A stretch of DNA of 38,477 nt, from contig CAJIYX010000162.1 in NCBI GenBank assembly GCA_905181725.1, positions 1-38,477 of the forward strand. The letters run 5' to 3'. The first letter of the stretch is position 1; each line of letters begins with the position of its first letter. Positions 1 through 8,907 of the stretch are shown in pieces. A model generated the notes under the pieces. The model ran no database searches. It had not been told where the DNA came from and saw nothing but the letters and a program-made list of their open reading frames with translations. The stretch comes from Alphaproteobacteria bacterium UBA830 (lineage in GTDB: Bacteria > Pseudomonadota > Alphaproteobacteria > MPNO01 > UBA830). The position numbers and the translations under genes are program-made.

Positions 1-396
1 GGGAAGATCCGCGCCCTGAGGCGTCACCGTGATCGCCCACAGACTATCGCCGATCTTTACCCTGCCGGCACCGCCGGAGGTCGCGCCATCCAGCAAATAC
101 TGCTGACCGACGAGGTTCTCGCCACGCTGATTTAAGGTCGGATGATCCGTCGGCCCGGGGTTGGCATAGACATAGCGCCGCCCGACGTATACCGACACAA
201 TCGACAGGACCGCGAAGAGGACCAGCTGTATCTGCCAGCCCATCTCTGGAATGCCGAGCAGGATCAGCCCGGTGACAATCGCCGCGGCTCCCAGCCACAG
301 GAACAGGACACCGGGTACGAGCACTTCGACCAGCATCAGCCCCATGCCGAAGGCGAGCCAGTACCAGAACGTGACGTCTTGCATAAAGTCGCTCAT
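1..396 (-). CDS. NfeD-family membrane protein (3' end outside window)
   Basis: The visible 132 residues begin at an ATG preceded by GGAGAAG eight bases upstream. The first 75 residues hold about three hydrophobic segments (roughly 9-25, 27-48 and 55-71), then a conserved Tyr/Arg-rich junction and the start of a small beta-rich soluble part (residues 95-132, with GEN-LVG and GAGRVKIGDSLWA), which matches the C-terminal OB-fold domain of NfeD proteins. The gene lies 35 bp downstream of a band-7/SPFH gene on the same strand. In known NfeD-SPFH pairs the two proteins cooperate in membrane microdomains or membrane-protein quality control. About 10-20 residues are probably missing at the C-terminus because the window ends. 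The family call is firm; the cellular role is inferred from the pairing. Confidence 0.88.
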   Translation of the reverse strand, partial: MSDFMQDVTFWYWLAFGMGLMLVEVLVPGVLFLWLGAAAIVTGLILLGIPEMGWQIQLVLFAVLSIVSVYVGRRYVYANPGPTDHPTLNQRGENLVGQQYLLDGATSGGAGRVKIGDSLWAITVTPQGADLP

Positions 397-431
397 CGCC
401 GCTTCTCCGCCCGTCTCATTCTCTGCCCGTC

Positions 432-1421
432 TCAGCCGTTATCTGACGACGGTACCGAACTGCTGCGCGGGCGACTAGCGCTACTTCCACTTCCGCTGCC
501 GCTCGTGTCGCTGAGCGCCTCCTTGGCGATCTCGGCGAGCCCCGCGATGGAACCGATCACGCTGGACGCTTCGAGCGGCATCAGGATCAGTTTGGAATTC
601 CTCGCGCTACCGATGCTCTCCAGGGCGTCGACATATTTCTGGGCGACGAAGTAGTTGATCGCCTGCACGTTGCCGTCGGCGATGGCAGCGGACACAACCT
701 CGGTCGCCTTGGCTTCGGCCTGGGCCTGGCGCTCGCGCGCCTCGGCATCGCGGAAGGCTGATTCCTTGCGGCCTTCGGCGGCCAGAATCTGGGACTGTTT
801 CTCGCCCTCGGCTTTCAGGATCTCGGCCTGGCGATAGCCCTCGGCGTCGAGGATGTTGGCGCGCTTGTCACGTTCCGCCTTCATCTGGCGTGCCATGGCC
901 TCGACCAGCGATGCCGGCGGGGTGATGTCCTTGATCTCGATACGGGTGATCTTCACGCCCCAGGGCGATGTCGCCTCATCGACCACGCGCAGCAGTTCGG
1001 CATTGATCCGGTCACGCTGCGACAGCAATTCGTCGAGATCCATCGAGCCCATGACGGTTCGGATATTGGTCATGGTGAGGTTGAGCGTCGCATGGCGGAG
1101 CTGGCGCACTTCGTAGGATGCCTTCACCGCATCAAGCACCTGATAGAACACCACGCCATCGACCGTGATCATGGCGTTGTCCTTAGTGATAACTTCCTGC
1201 GAGTCCACGTCCATCACCTGTTCCATCATATTCTGGCGCATGCCGATGCGGTCGACCAGCGGCACGATCAGATGCAGGCCGGGCCGTAATGTCTTGGTGT
1301 AGCGCCCGAACCGCTCGACCGTGTATTCCTCACCCTGAGGCACGGTCTTGACGCCCATAAAGACAATCGCGACGGCAAATATAAGAAGAACGATAACGAA
1401 AATTGAAAACGCAGAAACCAT
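432..1421 (-). CDS. qmcA: SPFH/band-7 (stomatin-like) protein, QmcA-type
   Basis: A 329-residue protein with one N-terminal membrane segment (about residues 4-24), then the band-7 start [17 protein letters not shown] and [15 protein letters not shown], the SPFH domain to about residue 185, a charged helical coiled-coil stretch (about 185-260: [24 protein letters not shown]) and a Ser/Gly-rich tail. This layout and length fit QmcA/paraslipins, which oligomerise at the inner membrane. The ATG follows GGAG at 7 bases. It is the first gene of a two-gene unit with nfeD, behind a promoter-like sequence. The symbol is by family resemblance; a generic stomatin-like name is the alternative. Confidence 0.88.
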   Translation of the reverse strand: MVSAFSIFVIVLLIFAVAIVFMGVKTVPQGEEYTVERFGRYTKTLRPGLHLIVPLVDRIGMRQNMMEQVMDVDSQEVITKDNAMITVDGVVFYQVLDAVKASYEVRQLRHATLNLTMTNIRTVMGSMDLDELLSQRDRINAELLRVVDEATSPWGVKITRIEIKDITPPASLVEAMARQMKAERDKRANILDAEGYRQAEILKAEGEKQSQILAAEGRKESAFRDAEARERQAQAEAKATEVVSAAIADGNVQAINYFVAQKYVDALESIGSARNSKLILMPLEASSVIGSIAGLAEIAKEALSDTSGSGSGSSASRPRSSSVPSSDNG

Positions 1422-1446
1422 AGGCCTACTCCGTGTTTATATAGAA

Positions 1447-1476
1447 TATATATAGGGTTTATTCGTTACAAATCAA
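1447..1476 (-). promoter_or_regulatory. Predicted sigma70-type promoter of the band-7/NfeD unit
   Basis: On the minus strand a TTGATT box (1471-1476) is followed after 18 bases by TATATA (1447-1452), in an AT-rich patch that stands out in GC-rich surroundings, about 25 bases before the band-7 start codon. The alternating TATATATA run leaves the exact -10 register ambiguous. The prediction is by eye only. Confidence 0.45.
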
Positions 1477-1655
1477 GGGTGTAGGCAGCATCACCAATGC
1501 TGCCGTTTCGACAAGGAAATACTGAAACACTTTGGAATTCTTTGGAGTACTCGCGGCGATGTTACATTACAGCTTAGTGTAGTGTCGCATGAACCAGACA
1601 CTTTCGACCCGCTTCGGTCACCTAAAACTGCGGTTTATCGGAGCCACCGTCGCCT

Positions 1656-1775
1656 TTACTCCGCCACCACCTTCGTCTCGGCGTCCCGCGTACCCTTTCC
1701 TCCAACAGCTTGCGCCAATGGCGGTACCAGCCGACGAATGCGCTTTCCAGATTGCGCATCGTGAAGGATGGGGCC
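1656..1775 (-). pseudogene. 3' relic of a Rieske oxygenase alpha-subunit gene
   Basis: Read on the minus strand, this stretch encodes LESAFVGWYRHWRKLLEE and, after a shift of frame, GTRDAETKVVAE followed by TAA. It aligns base by base with the 3' end of the intact Rieske gene ending at 2927, whose tail reads YEAAFVGWYRNWRKLVEEG and TRDAEKPAVAAE before its stop. The relic has two extra bases near 1697-1703, which break the frame, and further upstream only a short LH-CA-W stretch can still be matched. The copies differ at many positions, so this is an old remnant of a paralogous gene rather than a recent duplication. It lies directly downstream of the binding-protein gene, in the same orientation. 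No start or catalytic region remains. Confidence 0.75.
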
Positions 1776-1833
1776 GGTTATGCTCCATCACGGTGACACG
1801 CCGTGCTCCCCTCAGTCGGGCATTAGTCCGGCT

Positions 1834-2757
1834 CTATTCAAACGCGCGGTTATCGACGATCTTCTCGAAACTGGCATCCGGCATGGTCATGTCCCAGCCG
1901 ACGGTCCAGTTATAGGTGTCGTCCCAGCGCTCGCGCGTATAGGGCTGTGGCGGGGCGTGCAGCAGGCGCTGATGGCGGAAATCTTTGGCTTCCAGCCGCC
2001 CGCCGGTTTCATTGACGAAATAATCCACATAAGGCGTGGGGTCCATGGCCAGCACTTCGCAAGCGCGGGCCTGGGCGCGGAATATCGCTGCAAGCGTCGG
2101 CCCGTCGAGATCGTCACCAGCGGCTTCGGCGCGGGTTGAGTGCGCTTCCATCAGGATACGAAGACCTTCTTTTTCGGCAACACTGATCCACGGTTCCATG
2201 AGGCTGACCGCGGCGACCTCGCCCTTTTTGAGCGCTTCGATGCGTTGCGGCATCGATCCGGCATTCGTTACCTTGACGTGTTCCTTGCCGAGAAACCCTT
2301 CGATCATTTTCAGGGTTACAAAGTGCGACCCGTTATTCGGCGTCACCGCAATCAGTTGGTCCTTGAGCATTTCCGGTTCGTAGAAATCCGAATCCGCCCT
2401 GACGACGATCGCAAACTTTGACATGGACGCGCCGAGGGCAACGATTTTGCGCGATCGCAATCCGCTCGCCTCAGCCTCGACGGCGCGTTTGACGATGCCC
2501 CATTCACACATACGGAACTGATCGATGCCTCCGTCGTTATAAACGAATTCCAGCGGGCGCTCGAACACGGAATCGAACTGAACCTTGTGAGACGTTGTGA
2601 CCTGCGCCATGCCCGGGGTCGTCACAAACTCGATATTGAGCCCTTCGTCCTGGAAAAACTCTTCGTCGCGGGCCACAAGGACCGGCAAATCATGCACCGC
2701 ATTCATCACCGCCAGTTTCACGAACGGTCCGTTCGCCGTCATTCTGTCAGCCGTCAT
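1834..2757 (-). CDS. NMT1/THI5-like (SsuA-type) periplasmic-binding-fold protein without signal peptide
   Basis: A 307-residue protein. The ATG follows AGGGGG at good spacing. Lobe I begins FVKLAVMNAVHDLPVLVARDE, typical of NMT1/THI5/SsuA proteins, and continues GLNIEFVTTPGM; the signature EPW occurs mid-protein in AAVSLMEPWISVAEKEG. It ends in a Trp/Asp-rich tail with YTRERWDDTYNWTVGWDM. The N-terminus is polar (MTADRMTANGP): there is no signal peptide or lipobox, and no permease or ATPase gene lies nearby. It sits 169 bp downstream of a Rieske oxygenase on the same strand. It could be a solute-binding protein, but the same fold also serves cytosolic enzymes such as THI5 and 4,5-dihydroxyphthalate decarboxylase. 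The fold is fairly sure; the function is open. A shorter paralogue is encoded at 25840-26727. Confidence 0.75.
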   Translation of the reverse strand: MTADRMTANGPFVKLAVMNAVHDLPVLVARDEEFFQDEGLNIEFVTTPGMAQVTTSHKVQFDSVFERPLEFVYNDGGIDQFRMCEWGIVKRAVEAEASGLRSRKIVALGASMSKFAIVVRADSDFYEPEMLKDQLIAVTPNNGSHFVTLKMIEGFLGKEHVKVTNAGSMPQRIEALKKGEVAAVSLMEPWISVAEKEGLRILMEAHSTRAEAAGDDLDGPTLAAIFRAQARACEVLAMDPTPYVDYFVNETGGRLEAKDFRHQRLLHAPPQPYTRERWDDTYNWTVGWDMTMPDASFEKIVDNRAFE

Positions 2758-2926
2758 TTTTACCCCCTGTTAATCACCAGATGTTGGTTGGATCCTGCTC
2801 AGATGAAACGTGCGCAGCCTTCAACAAACAACGAACACGCAACGTCGATGGAACGAAAACAGGTTCGGCGGGTGGGCACACCCTGTCAACGGAGAACCGC
2901 TATATGCGGTTAGCGTTACTCGGGTG

Positions 2927-4288
2927 CTACTCCGCCGCCACCGCGGGCTTCTCCGCGTCCCGCGTGCCTTCTTCCACCAGCTTGCGCCAGTTCCGGTACC
3001 AGCCGACGAACGCCGCCTCGTAATCCCAGCTGGCGCAGTGAAGTTCCGGGTTGATGCCGGCCTTCTTCGCTTCCTCGTCCGGGCCGGCTTTCATGGTCGA
3101 CAGGCCGCGGTCGTAATTGTTCCAGCCGGCTTCGCTGCCGTAGAAGCCTTCCTGCGCGGTATCGAGCGAGACCACGTCATCCGACGTGGACAGGCCGGAG
3201 ACCAGGAAGAAATCCTCAAACTTGCGGAGCCGCGCGAAACGCGCGTCGTCCGGCTCTCCCTTCGGCGCGATACACCAGATGGTGACCTCGCACTTGCCGG
3301 GCGCAAGCGGGCGATGGGTGCGCAGGTGGGTTGAGGCGAGATCGTTGAGCACCAGGTTGGGGAATATGATGATGTTGCGCCCCCGGCGCAGCATCCAGTG
3401 GGCCTTGATGGCGTCAAAATTTTTCTCGATATACGCGGTCGCGGGGGCCAGTGGCGCGCCTTCGGGACTGGACCGGTCGGCCCAGATGCACATATGGCCG
3501 TTGCCGAGATAATACATCCCGTTCTTAACATCGCCCTTGATGCGCCCGACCTCGGTTTTCATCAGGCCGTCGGCGCCTTCGCGGGCTTCACGGGCCTGAA
3601 TGGTGTGCATGAAATTGCGGTGCACCGTGGACACGTGATAGCCGTCAGTCACGTTATCGGCCTGTACCTTCCAGTCGTGGTCGCATACATAGGTCTGCGA
3701 TCCCTTAACCATTTCCAGCCCGTCGGGGGACTGGTCGGCGAACAGGTCGATGAAGAACTTGGATTCGCCGAGATGCTCGTCCAGCGTCGGCACCTCATCG
3801 GTCAGCGCGCCGAAGATAAAGCCACGATATTCGCCGATTTCGGCGATTTCGGTGAGGTTGTACTGCGACCGGTCAAAATCGGTGCCGTAGCCGCCTTCCT
3901 CGTTCTTGATGCCGATGCATTCGCCGGAACATTTATAGCTCCACGCGTGGAACCGGCAGGTCAGCGTTTTGGCATTGCCCTGCTTGAACGGTGTAATGAT
4001 CGCGCCACGATGCGAACACGCATTGATGAACGCCTTGACCGAGCCGTCCTCCTGGCGATGCACGAAAACCGGCTGGCTGCCGATATGGGTCGCGTAATAA
4101 TCGCCGGTGTTCGGCACCTGGCTGTCATGACACAGGAAATTCCACAGCTTCTCAAAACAGAATTCCATCTCGGCATCGAATATGTCCTCATCCTCGAAGA
4201 TCGAGCGATGCAGCCGGAATTCATGATCCGTCTCCGCCCGGTCGTCGACGCGGTCGGACAGGTCGATGCGAGGTCCGTCATAGGCCAT
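2927..4288 (-). CDS. Rieske non-haem iron oxygenase, alpha (catalytic) subunit
   Basis: A 453-residue protein. The reading frame is open further upstream, but GGAG at 4296-4299 lies seven bases before the ATG at 4288 and only one before the ATG at 4294, so 4288 is chosen. The Rieske [2Fe-2S] ligands are visible as C91-x-H93 (CSHRG) and C111-x2-H114 (CRFHAWSY). The mononuclear iron site is D211-N-V-T-D-G-Y-H218-x4-H223, with a candidate acidic third ligand in the STSDDVVSLD segment (around 370). Such subunits hydroxylate or demethylate aromatic or N-methylated substrates using electrons from a reductase. No beta subunit, ferredoxin or reductase gene is adjacent, so electrons must come from elsewhere. 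The next gene on the strand is a signal-less binding-fold protein. The substrate cannot be told. Confidence 0.92.
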   Translation of the reverse strand: MAYDGPRIDLSDRVDDRAETDHEFRLHRSIFEDEDIFDAEMEFCFEKLWNFLCHDSQVPNTGDYYATHIGSQPVFVHRQEDGSVKAFINACSHRGAIITPFKQGNAKTLTCRFHAWSYKCSGECIGIKNEEGGYGTDFDRSQYNLTEIAEIGEYRGFIFGALTDEVPTLDEHLGESKFFIDLFADQSPDGLEMVKGSQTYVCDHDWKVQADNVTDGYHVSTVHRNFMHTIQAREAREGADGLMKTEVGRIKGDVKNGMYYLGNGHMCIWADRSSPEGAPLAPATAYIEKNFDAIKAHWMLRRGRNIIIFPNLVLNDLASTHLRTHRPLAPGKCEVTIWCIAPKGEPDDARFARLRKFEDFFLVSGLSTSDDVVSLDTAQEGFYGSEAGWNNYDRGLSTMKAGPDEEAKKAGINPELHCASWDYEAAFVGWYRNWRKLVEEGTRDAEKPAVAAE

Positions 4289-4424
4289 GGTCATGCTCCA
4301 AGGGTGTAGTCGGGCTAAGTCTAGCACACGGCTTAGACCTGCCAATGGCGGTATTGGATGGGTGCTTTGCAGCGCGGGCATTGGGTATTGGGACAGTCCC
4401 ACCGCTTCAATCCTCACACTCGCT

Positions 4425-4483
4425 TGTCACCCCGGCCCTGTCCCGGGATACAGGCTGGATCCCGGGACAGGCCCGGGATGACA
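4425..4483. repeat. Palindromic intergenic repeat element
   Basis: Two 18-base arms (4432-4449 and 4459-4476) built around CCTGTCCCGGGAT are inverted copies with one mismatch, separated by 9 bases. The outer TGTCA/TGACA ends extend the pairing to the full 59 bp. Elements of this kind (cores like CCGGGACAGGCCCGGGATGACA split over two arms) are dispersed between genes in many alphaproteobacteria. It lies between divergent genes, so it is not placed as a shared terminator. Confidence 0.75.
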
Positions 4484-4592
4484 CTGGGAGTATTCAGTAA
4501 TAGGGAATCGGGGACAGGGTTGCTCAGGACGAGGATCGAGGACGGCTGACTTGCCCCTTCCCCGCCACCCGGCCAGTATCCTAGAATACCCC

Positions 4593-5632
4593 ATGGCACC
4601 GCGCGACATCCCCGCCGCCCCCGATCAGAACCGCTACCGGAGCGTCGCGTCGATGCTGCGCGAACATGCCGAAATCCGTGGCGACAAGCCGTTTATCGTC
4701 GCCGTAGATCAGCCGGACGACGAAGGCAGCGATCAGGGTGCGCGCAGCATCACGTTCGGTCAGCTCTGGCGCCTGTCCAACAGGCTTGCGCAGTTTCTGG
4801 CAGATAAGGGCATCGGCGCGGGCGGGCAGATCGCGGTGCTGACCGATAACCGGCTGGAAATGCCGGTGCTGTATTACGCGATCCAGCGCTACGGTGCCGC
4901 GTTCTGCACCATCAATGTGGAGGTCAATGCGTCCCACGTGCGCGAAATGCTGGACCGCATCGCGCCCGATCTCGTGCTGTGGCACGAAGATCTCGACGCC
5001 GCCGCGTATGGCCCGCCCGATGATCGCTGGCGCCGTTTCGGCGATTGTGATCCTGCTGGCGAGAACGCCACGGATGGCGGCCTGTTCGAGGCGCTGAACG
5101 AATTCGGCGACGCCGATGACGCGCCCGAAGCCCCCCACGGGCCGGACGATCTCTGCGTGCTCAGTTTTACGTCGGGCACGTCGGCCGCGCCCAAAGGCGT
5201 GATGCACCGCTTTGGCAATTATTACTGGATCGCCGACCAATCCATCAATATGTGGCAACTGACCGGGGCCGACCGGATGCTCGAATTCCGCTCGCTTAGC
5301 TGGGCGTCATCATCCGCGGCGGCGTCAATATCGCGCCGATGGAAATCGACAATGTACTGGCCGCCCATCCCGATATCCGTGAGGCCGCAACCATCGGCGT
5401 ACCCGACAGCCTGTATGGCGAAAAGCCGGTCAGCTTCGCGACGCTATGCCCGGACAGGTCGGCAGATGGGGCGACAGAAGAGGCTGCCATCCTCGCCCAT
5501 TGCGCGGAAAGACTGTCGGATATCAAGGTCCCGGCGCGGGTGATCTTTCTCGATGACATTCCGAAGAACAACAGCGGCAAGATCGACCGCGCCGCGCTTG
5601 CAGCGCTCTGGACGGACCGCTACGCGGACTGA
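4593..5632 (+). pseudogene. AMP-forming acyl-CoA ligase with internal deletion and frame change
   Basis: The N-terminal half (4593 to about 5308) reads as an adenylate-forming ligase: TFGQLWRLSNRLAQFLADKG, the P-loop LSFTSGTSAAPKGVMH, and EFRSLSWAS, a phrase seen in crotonobetaine/carnitine-CoA ligase relatives. At about 5308 the frame changes, and the text jumps at once to the C-terminal domain, IIRGGVNIAPMEIDNVLAAHPD, ending with the catalytic lysine motif NNSGKIDRAAL and a stop at 5632. Some 160-170 residues that normally hold the rest of the large domain and the hinge are gone. The two remaining parts sum to about 345 residues against roughly 510-540 for the family. The product cannot be an active ligase. 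An upstream ATG at 4551 is also in frame. Confidence 0.85.
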
Positions 5633-5635
5633 TGG

Positions 5636-6573
5636 ATGCTACGGGTTCCCGCCTATTCCAGTTCCCACTTCACCGACAGTCTGATCGACAGCGACTGCTC
5701 GCCCCGCAGCGACCGGGGCAGCCTCACGCGCGTCACTTTTGGCCATCGACATCGCGCCCATCATGCGACGCTGCTGCGGTCGCGGGCGGAAACGAAGGCG
5801 GCGGCCCTGCCCACACCGCCCACACCGGCCAAACCGCTGCAAAAACCGGCGGAGAAGGCACCTTCTCCTGCTCCGACAATTCCGGCCCCGAAGGCTCAGC
5901 CACCGGAGGCTCAGCCCCCGAAGACGCCTGCTGCGCCAAAGGCACCGACTGCCGCACCTGACGCGCCTGCAACTCACCACGCCGCCCGCACCGCCGCCAC
6001 TGCCCGCCGCGAAGACCCTGCCGGTCGTGGCGCCGACACCACCAAGCCCGGCACCACCGACACCGGAACCAGCAACACCCGCGCAACCGAAGCAGCCAGT
6101 GCTGAAAAGTGACGGCTGGAAAAACCCGTTCAGCCTGACGCCGGCCCCGGAAGCACCTTCATCACCGGCGTTACCGCGGCCGCCCGTTGAAACGAAGAAG
6201 CTGCCCGGGAGCGCCGCGGCGAGCCCCGAGACGGCAGTCATCGCGGAGACGATTACCGATGCCGGCAGTCCTGCAGACACTGCTTCTGCCACGACCGGAC
6301 CAACTGCCAATGAGTGGCGGGTCCAGTTCGCAGCCTTTCCGCAACGCCTGAGAGGCGGAGCGCGCATTGGAAAAACTGAATAGCCGGGCCGGTGCTGAAA
6401 TCGGCCGGACGCCGCGGATCATTGATGTTACGGATCTTGGCGATCGCGGCATTTTCCACCGGATTCAGGCGGGACCGCTGGACGGTCGCGAGGCGGCAGA
6501 GAAGCTGTGTACGCTGGTGAAAGCAGTTCTGCCGCAACAGGGCTGCGTCCCTGTCCAGATCAAAGGCCGCTAG
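5636..6573 (+). pseudogene. Frameshifted SPOR-domain protein
   Basis: The last 85 codons encode a clear SPOR (peptidoglycan-binding) domain, but in two frames: NEWRVQFAAF up to about 6335, then EAERALEKLNSRAGAEIG, IIDVTDLGDRGIFHRIQAG, GREAAEKLCTLVKAV and the stop at 6573. A proline/alanine-rich linker typical of such proteins fills about 5800-6290; it is split between two frames around 5980-6010. Upstream of about 5790 no membrane anchor can be recognised in any frame, so the 5' boundary is uncertain. At least two frameshifts make a functional product unlikely unless they are sequencing errors. SPOR proteins bind denuded glycan strands at the division septum. Confidence 0.75.
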
Positions 6574-6683
6574 GCGGTCCGGCTTTTACCCCTTGTCTCA
6601 AAGGTTTAACGTCCTTTACACAATTGCAGTCCGGACGGTATTACCGTCCCGGTGTCCGGAACCACTGGTATGATGCGCTTGTT

Positions 6684-7970
6684 GTGATCGTTATCCGTCT
6701 TTTTTTCTGGTTAATCATCATCGGGATCTTCGCATCCCCGGTCGTGGCCTGGTACGGGCTGGACGATACACCGTTGGTCACGAAGGGCCCCAAGGTCGGC
6801 GTCAAGGACTTCAATTCGGCCAAGGCGTTCCTCGAGCAATACGACCCGCGGAACCTGCCCGACGGCAAGCTCACCGTCATCACCGCGAACCAGCGCCAGA
6901 TCAACACCGCGCTGGCAGCAGCGCTCGCGGCCGCCCCGTTCCTCAAAGCCCGGATCGTGCCCAGCCGGTTCGGATTGCTCGGCGCGGTGACCGCAGCACC
7001 GCCAATCCCCAGCAATCCGTTCGGCAAGTACGTGAATGCCCGGATACTGATCGAACCGTCGACAGAGGGATTACAGATCGGACGGCTGAGCGTCGGCGAT
7101 ATAGAGGTGCCGACCGCCATCGTCCGCCCGGTATTTATTCTTATCATGGATCAGCTTGTAGGTGCGGGACGTGGCAAAGCGTTCCTGGAGACCATTCGAA
7201 GCGTGCAGGTAACCGGCTCGCAAGTGCGCATCGCCTACCGGCCCAAGGACGGCCTGCTGGACGACCTGAAATCTGCCGCGAAAGACACCGTCGCCGCCGG
7301 CGACCCGAAGATCACCAAAATCTACTGGCAGAAAATGCACGAAATCCACCGGACAACGCCGACCGGCAGCCGAGTGTCGATAGTGCAGTACCTGCAGCCG
7401 ATGTTCACATTGGCCAAGCAACGCTCCGCCGACGGCAATGCGGTCGAGGAAAACAAGGCCGCCATTTTCGCGATGGCGATGTTCTTCGGCGATATCCGGC
7501 TTGAACGGTTTATCGGCAAGGTCCGTGAGGGCGAATTTGCCGGCGGGCCGCGCAAAATCTCACATGTTCGCCTGCAGGATCGCCATGACTGGGTCCAGCA
7601 TTACCTGTTATCCGCCGGACTTACCCTTGCGGGCGGACGCGGTATCGCCGACTTCATGGGCGAGATTAAAGAGGTGCAGGACGCGACAAACAAGGTGAGC
7701 GGGTTCAGCTTTACCGATCTTGCCGCCGACCGCGCCGGCGTCCGGTTCGCTGAAACCGCGACCGGTTCGGTCGATCGTGCGCGTCGGATGCAGGAATTTC
7801 TGTCGCGTCCAATCGGCGAAAAGAAATTCTTCCCAGAAATTCGCGACCTTCCGGGAGGTCTGACAGCGGCACAGTTTAAAGCCCGGTACGGCGAACTCGA
7901 TGGCGCCAAATACAAGAGCATGGTCGCCGAGATTGATCGCCGTATTGCCACCATACCGATGTACCGGTAA
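6684..7970 (+). CDS. Conserved-looking membrane-anchored protein, function unknown
   Basis: I do not recognise the family with certainty. From the GTG at 6684 the product is 428 residues: an N-terminal membrane or signal-anchor segment (VIRLFFWLIIIGIFASPVVAW), then a long soluble part of mixed alpha/beta character presumably outside the cytoplasm. Notable segments are YDPRNLPDGKLTVITANQRQ near the anchor and a C-terminal block GFSFTDLAADRAGVRFAE near residues 335-355. The start is uncertain: a TTG at 6624 and an ATG at 6507 are in frame, but the latter would overlap the SPOR remnant, and none has a strong ribosome site. The stop lies 10 bp before the metallophosphoesterase gene, so the two may be co-transcribed. 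Confidence 0.7.
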   Translation: MIVIRLFFWLIIIGIFASPVVAWYGLDDTPLVTKGPKVGVKDFNSAKAFLEQYDPRNLPDGKLTVITANQRQINTALAAALAAAPFLKARIVPSRFGLLGAVTAAPPIPSNPFGKYVNARILIEPSTEGLQIGRLSVGDIEVPTAIVRPVFILIMDQLVGAGRGKAFLETIRSVQVTGSQVRIAYRPKDGLLDDLKSAAKDTVAAGDPKITKIYWQKMHEIHRTTPTGSRVSIVQYLQPMFTLAKQRSADGNAVEENKAAIFAMAMFFGDIRLERFIGKVREGEFAGGPRKISHVRLQDRHDWVQHYLLSAGLTLAGGRGIADFMGEIKEVQDATNKVSGFSFTDLAADRAGVRFAETATGSVDRARRMQEFLSRPIGEKKFFPEIRDLPGGLTAAQFKARYGELDGAKYKSMVAEIDRRIATIPMYR

Positions 7971-7980
7971 CCCGACGCAT

Positions 7981-8907
7981 ATGGCACCACCCGGCCCGCA
8001 ATCGGGCACCCCGCCCAGCACCCCGCCCGCCCCCCCAAAACACCAGCGGCGCGTCAAACAATCAAAATTCGAACACGGTTTGATTTGTCTGGTTTTTCGC
8101 GCGGCCTTTCGCGGGCTCGAAGCCGGGCTGAAGATAACCGGGCTGCATGCCCGCGGGCGGCGCAACGCAGCGGATACCCAGTTGAACCGGTTCGACATCG
8201 CGCTGACGGATCTGCCGGCGGCATTTGACGGATATACGATCCTGCATATGAGCGACCTCCACGCCGACGGGCCGATCGACCTCGAGGCATCTGTCGGCCG
8301 CATTCTCGACGGAATCGACGCCGATCTCTGCGTACTGACCGGCGATTACCGGTATCGCCTGTCCGGCCGCCACGAAGACGCTACCGCCCCGATCGCCCGG
8401 ATCGTGAAACACGTGCGCACGCGGGACGGTATCTTCGGCATCATGGGCAACCATGATCTCGGGACCATGATCGCGCCGCTCGAAAGCGCCGGGATCCGGA
8501 TGCTGGTCAACGATCATGTAATCCTGCGCCGCGGCAGTGACGAGGTTCAGCTCGTTGGGCTTGACGACGTGCATGCCTATCAGCCGGCGGAGGAAGCCGC
8601 CGCCGCCCTGGCCGCCATGCCGGGGGGCTTTCGTATTCTGCTGCAGCATTCGCCTGAACTATTGGATGAGGCGGACGCCGCCAACGTGTCGCTCTATCTC
8701 TGCGGCCACACCCATGGCGGCCAAATCTGCCTACCGGGCGGCATACCGGTCATGACCAATATCCGCACGCACCGGCGCTATGCCAGAGGCCTGTGGCGCC
8801 ATGGCGACATGACCGGCTACACGACGAGCGGCGTAGGTGTTTCGGTCATGCCGCTCCGCTTCTTTTGCCGCGGCGAGGTTGCGCTGATTACACTGCGGCG
8901 GGCGTAG
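7981..8907 (+). CDS. Calcineurin-like metallophosphoesterase (YkuE/YaeI-like)
   Basis: A 308-residue protein with all metallophosphoesterase blocks in order: HMSDLHADG (D92-x-H94), LTGDY (D122), GIMGNHDL (N157-H158-D159), LLQHSPE (His near 222) and LYLCGHTHGGQ (near 245). These coordinate a di-metal centre. The layout matches the YkuE/YaeI group, some of which hydrolyse lipid-linked pyrophosphates such as UDP-diacylglucosamine. A proline-rich N-terminus (residues 2-19) precedes an amphipathic stretch that may touch the membrane. The ATG at 7981 has no clear ribosome site, so the true start might be slightly downstream. It follows the unknown membrane-anchored protein by 10 bp. Confidence 0.88.
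   Translation: MAPPGPQSGTPPSTPPAPPKHQRRVKQSKFEHGLICLVFRAAFRGLEAGLKITGLHARGRRNAADTQLNRFDIALTDLPAAFDGYTILHMSDLHADGPIDLEASVGRILDGIDADLCVLTGDYRYRLSGRHEDATAPIARIVKHVRTRDGIFGIMGNHDLGTMIAPLESAGIRMLVNDHVILRRGSDEVQLVGLDDVHAYQPAEEAAAALAAMPGGFRILLQHSPELLDEADAANVSLYLCGHTHGGQICLPGGIPVMTNIRTHRRYARGLWRHGDMTGYTTSGVGVSVMPLRFFCRGEVALITLRRA

Noticed and set aside
3398..4309. 303-codon open frame on the plus strand
   Set aside because: Antisense to the Rieske oxygenase gene, which has complete cofactor motifs; GC-rich codon use keeps the opposite frame open.
4581..5258. 225-codon open frame on the minus strand
   Set aside because: Antisense to the ligase pseudogene, where P-loop and N-terminal motifs are clear on the plus strand.
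5639..6367. 242-codon Gly/Arg-rich open frame on the minus strand
   Set aside because: It mirrors the Pro/Ala-rich linker of the SPOR pseudogene; its composition reflects that linker and it has no domain.
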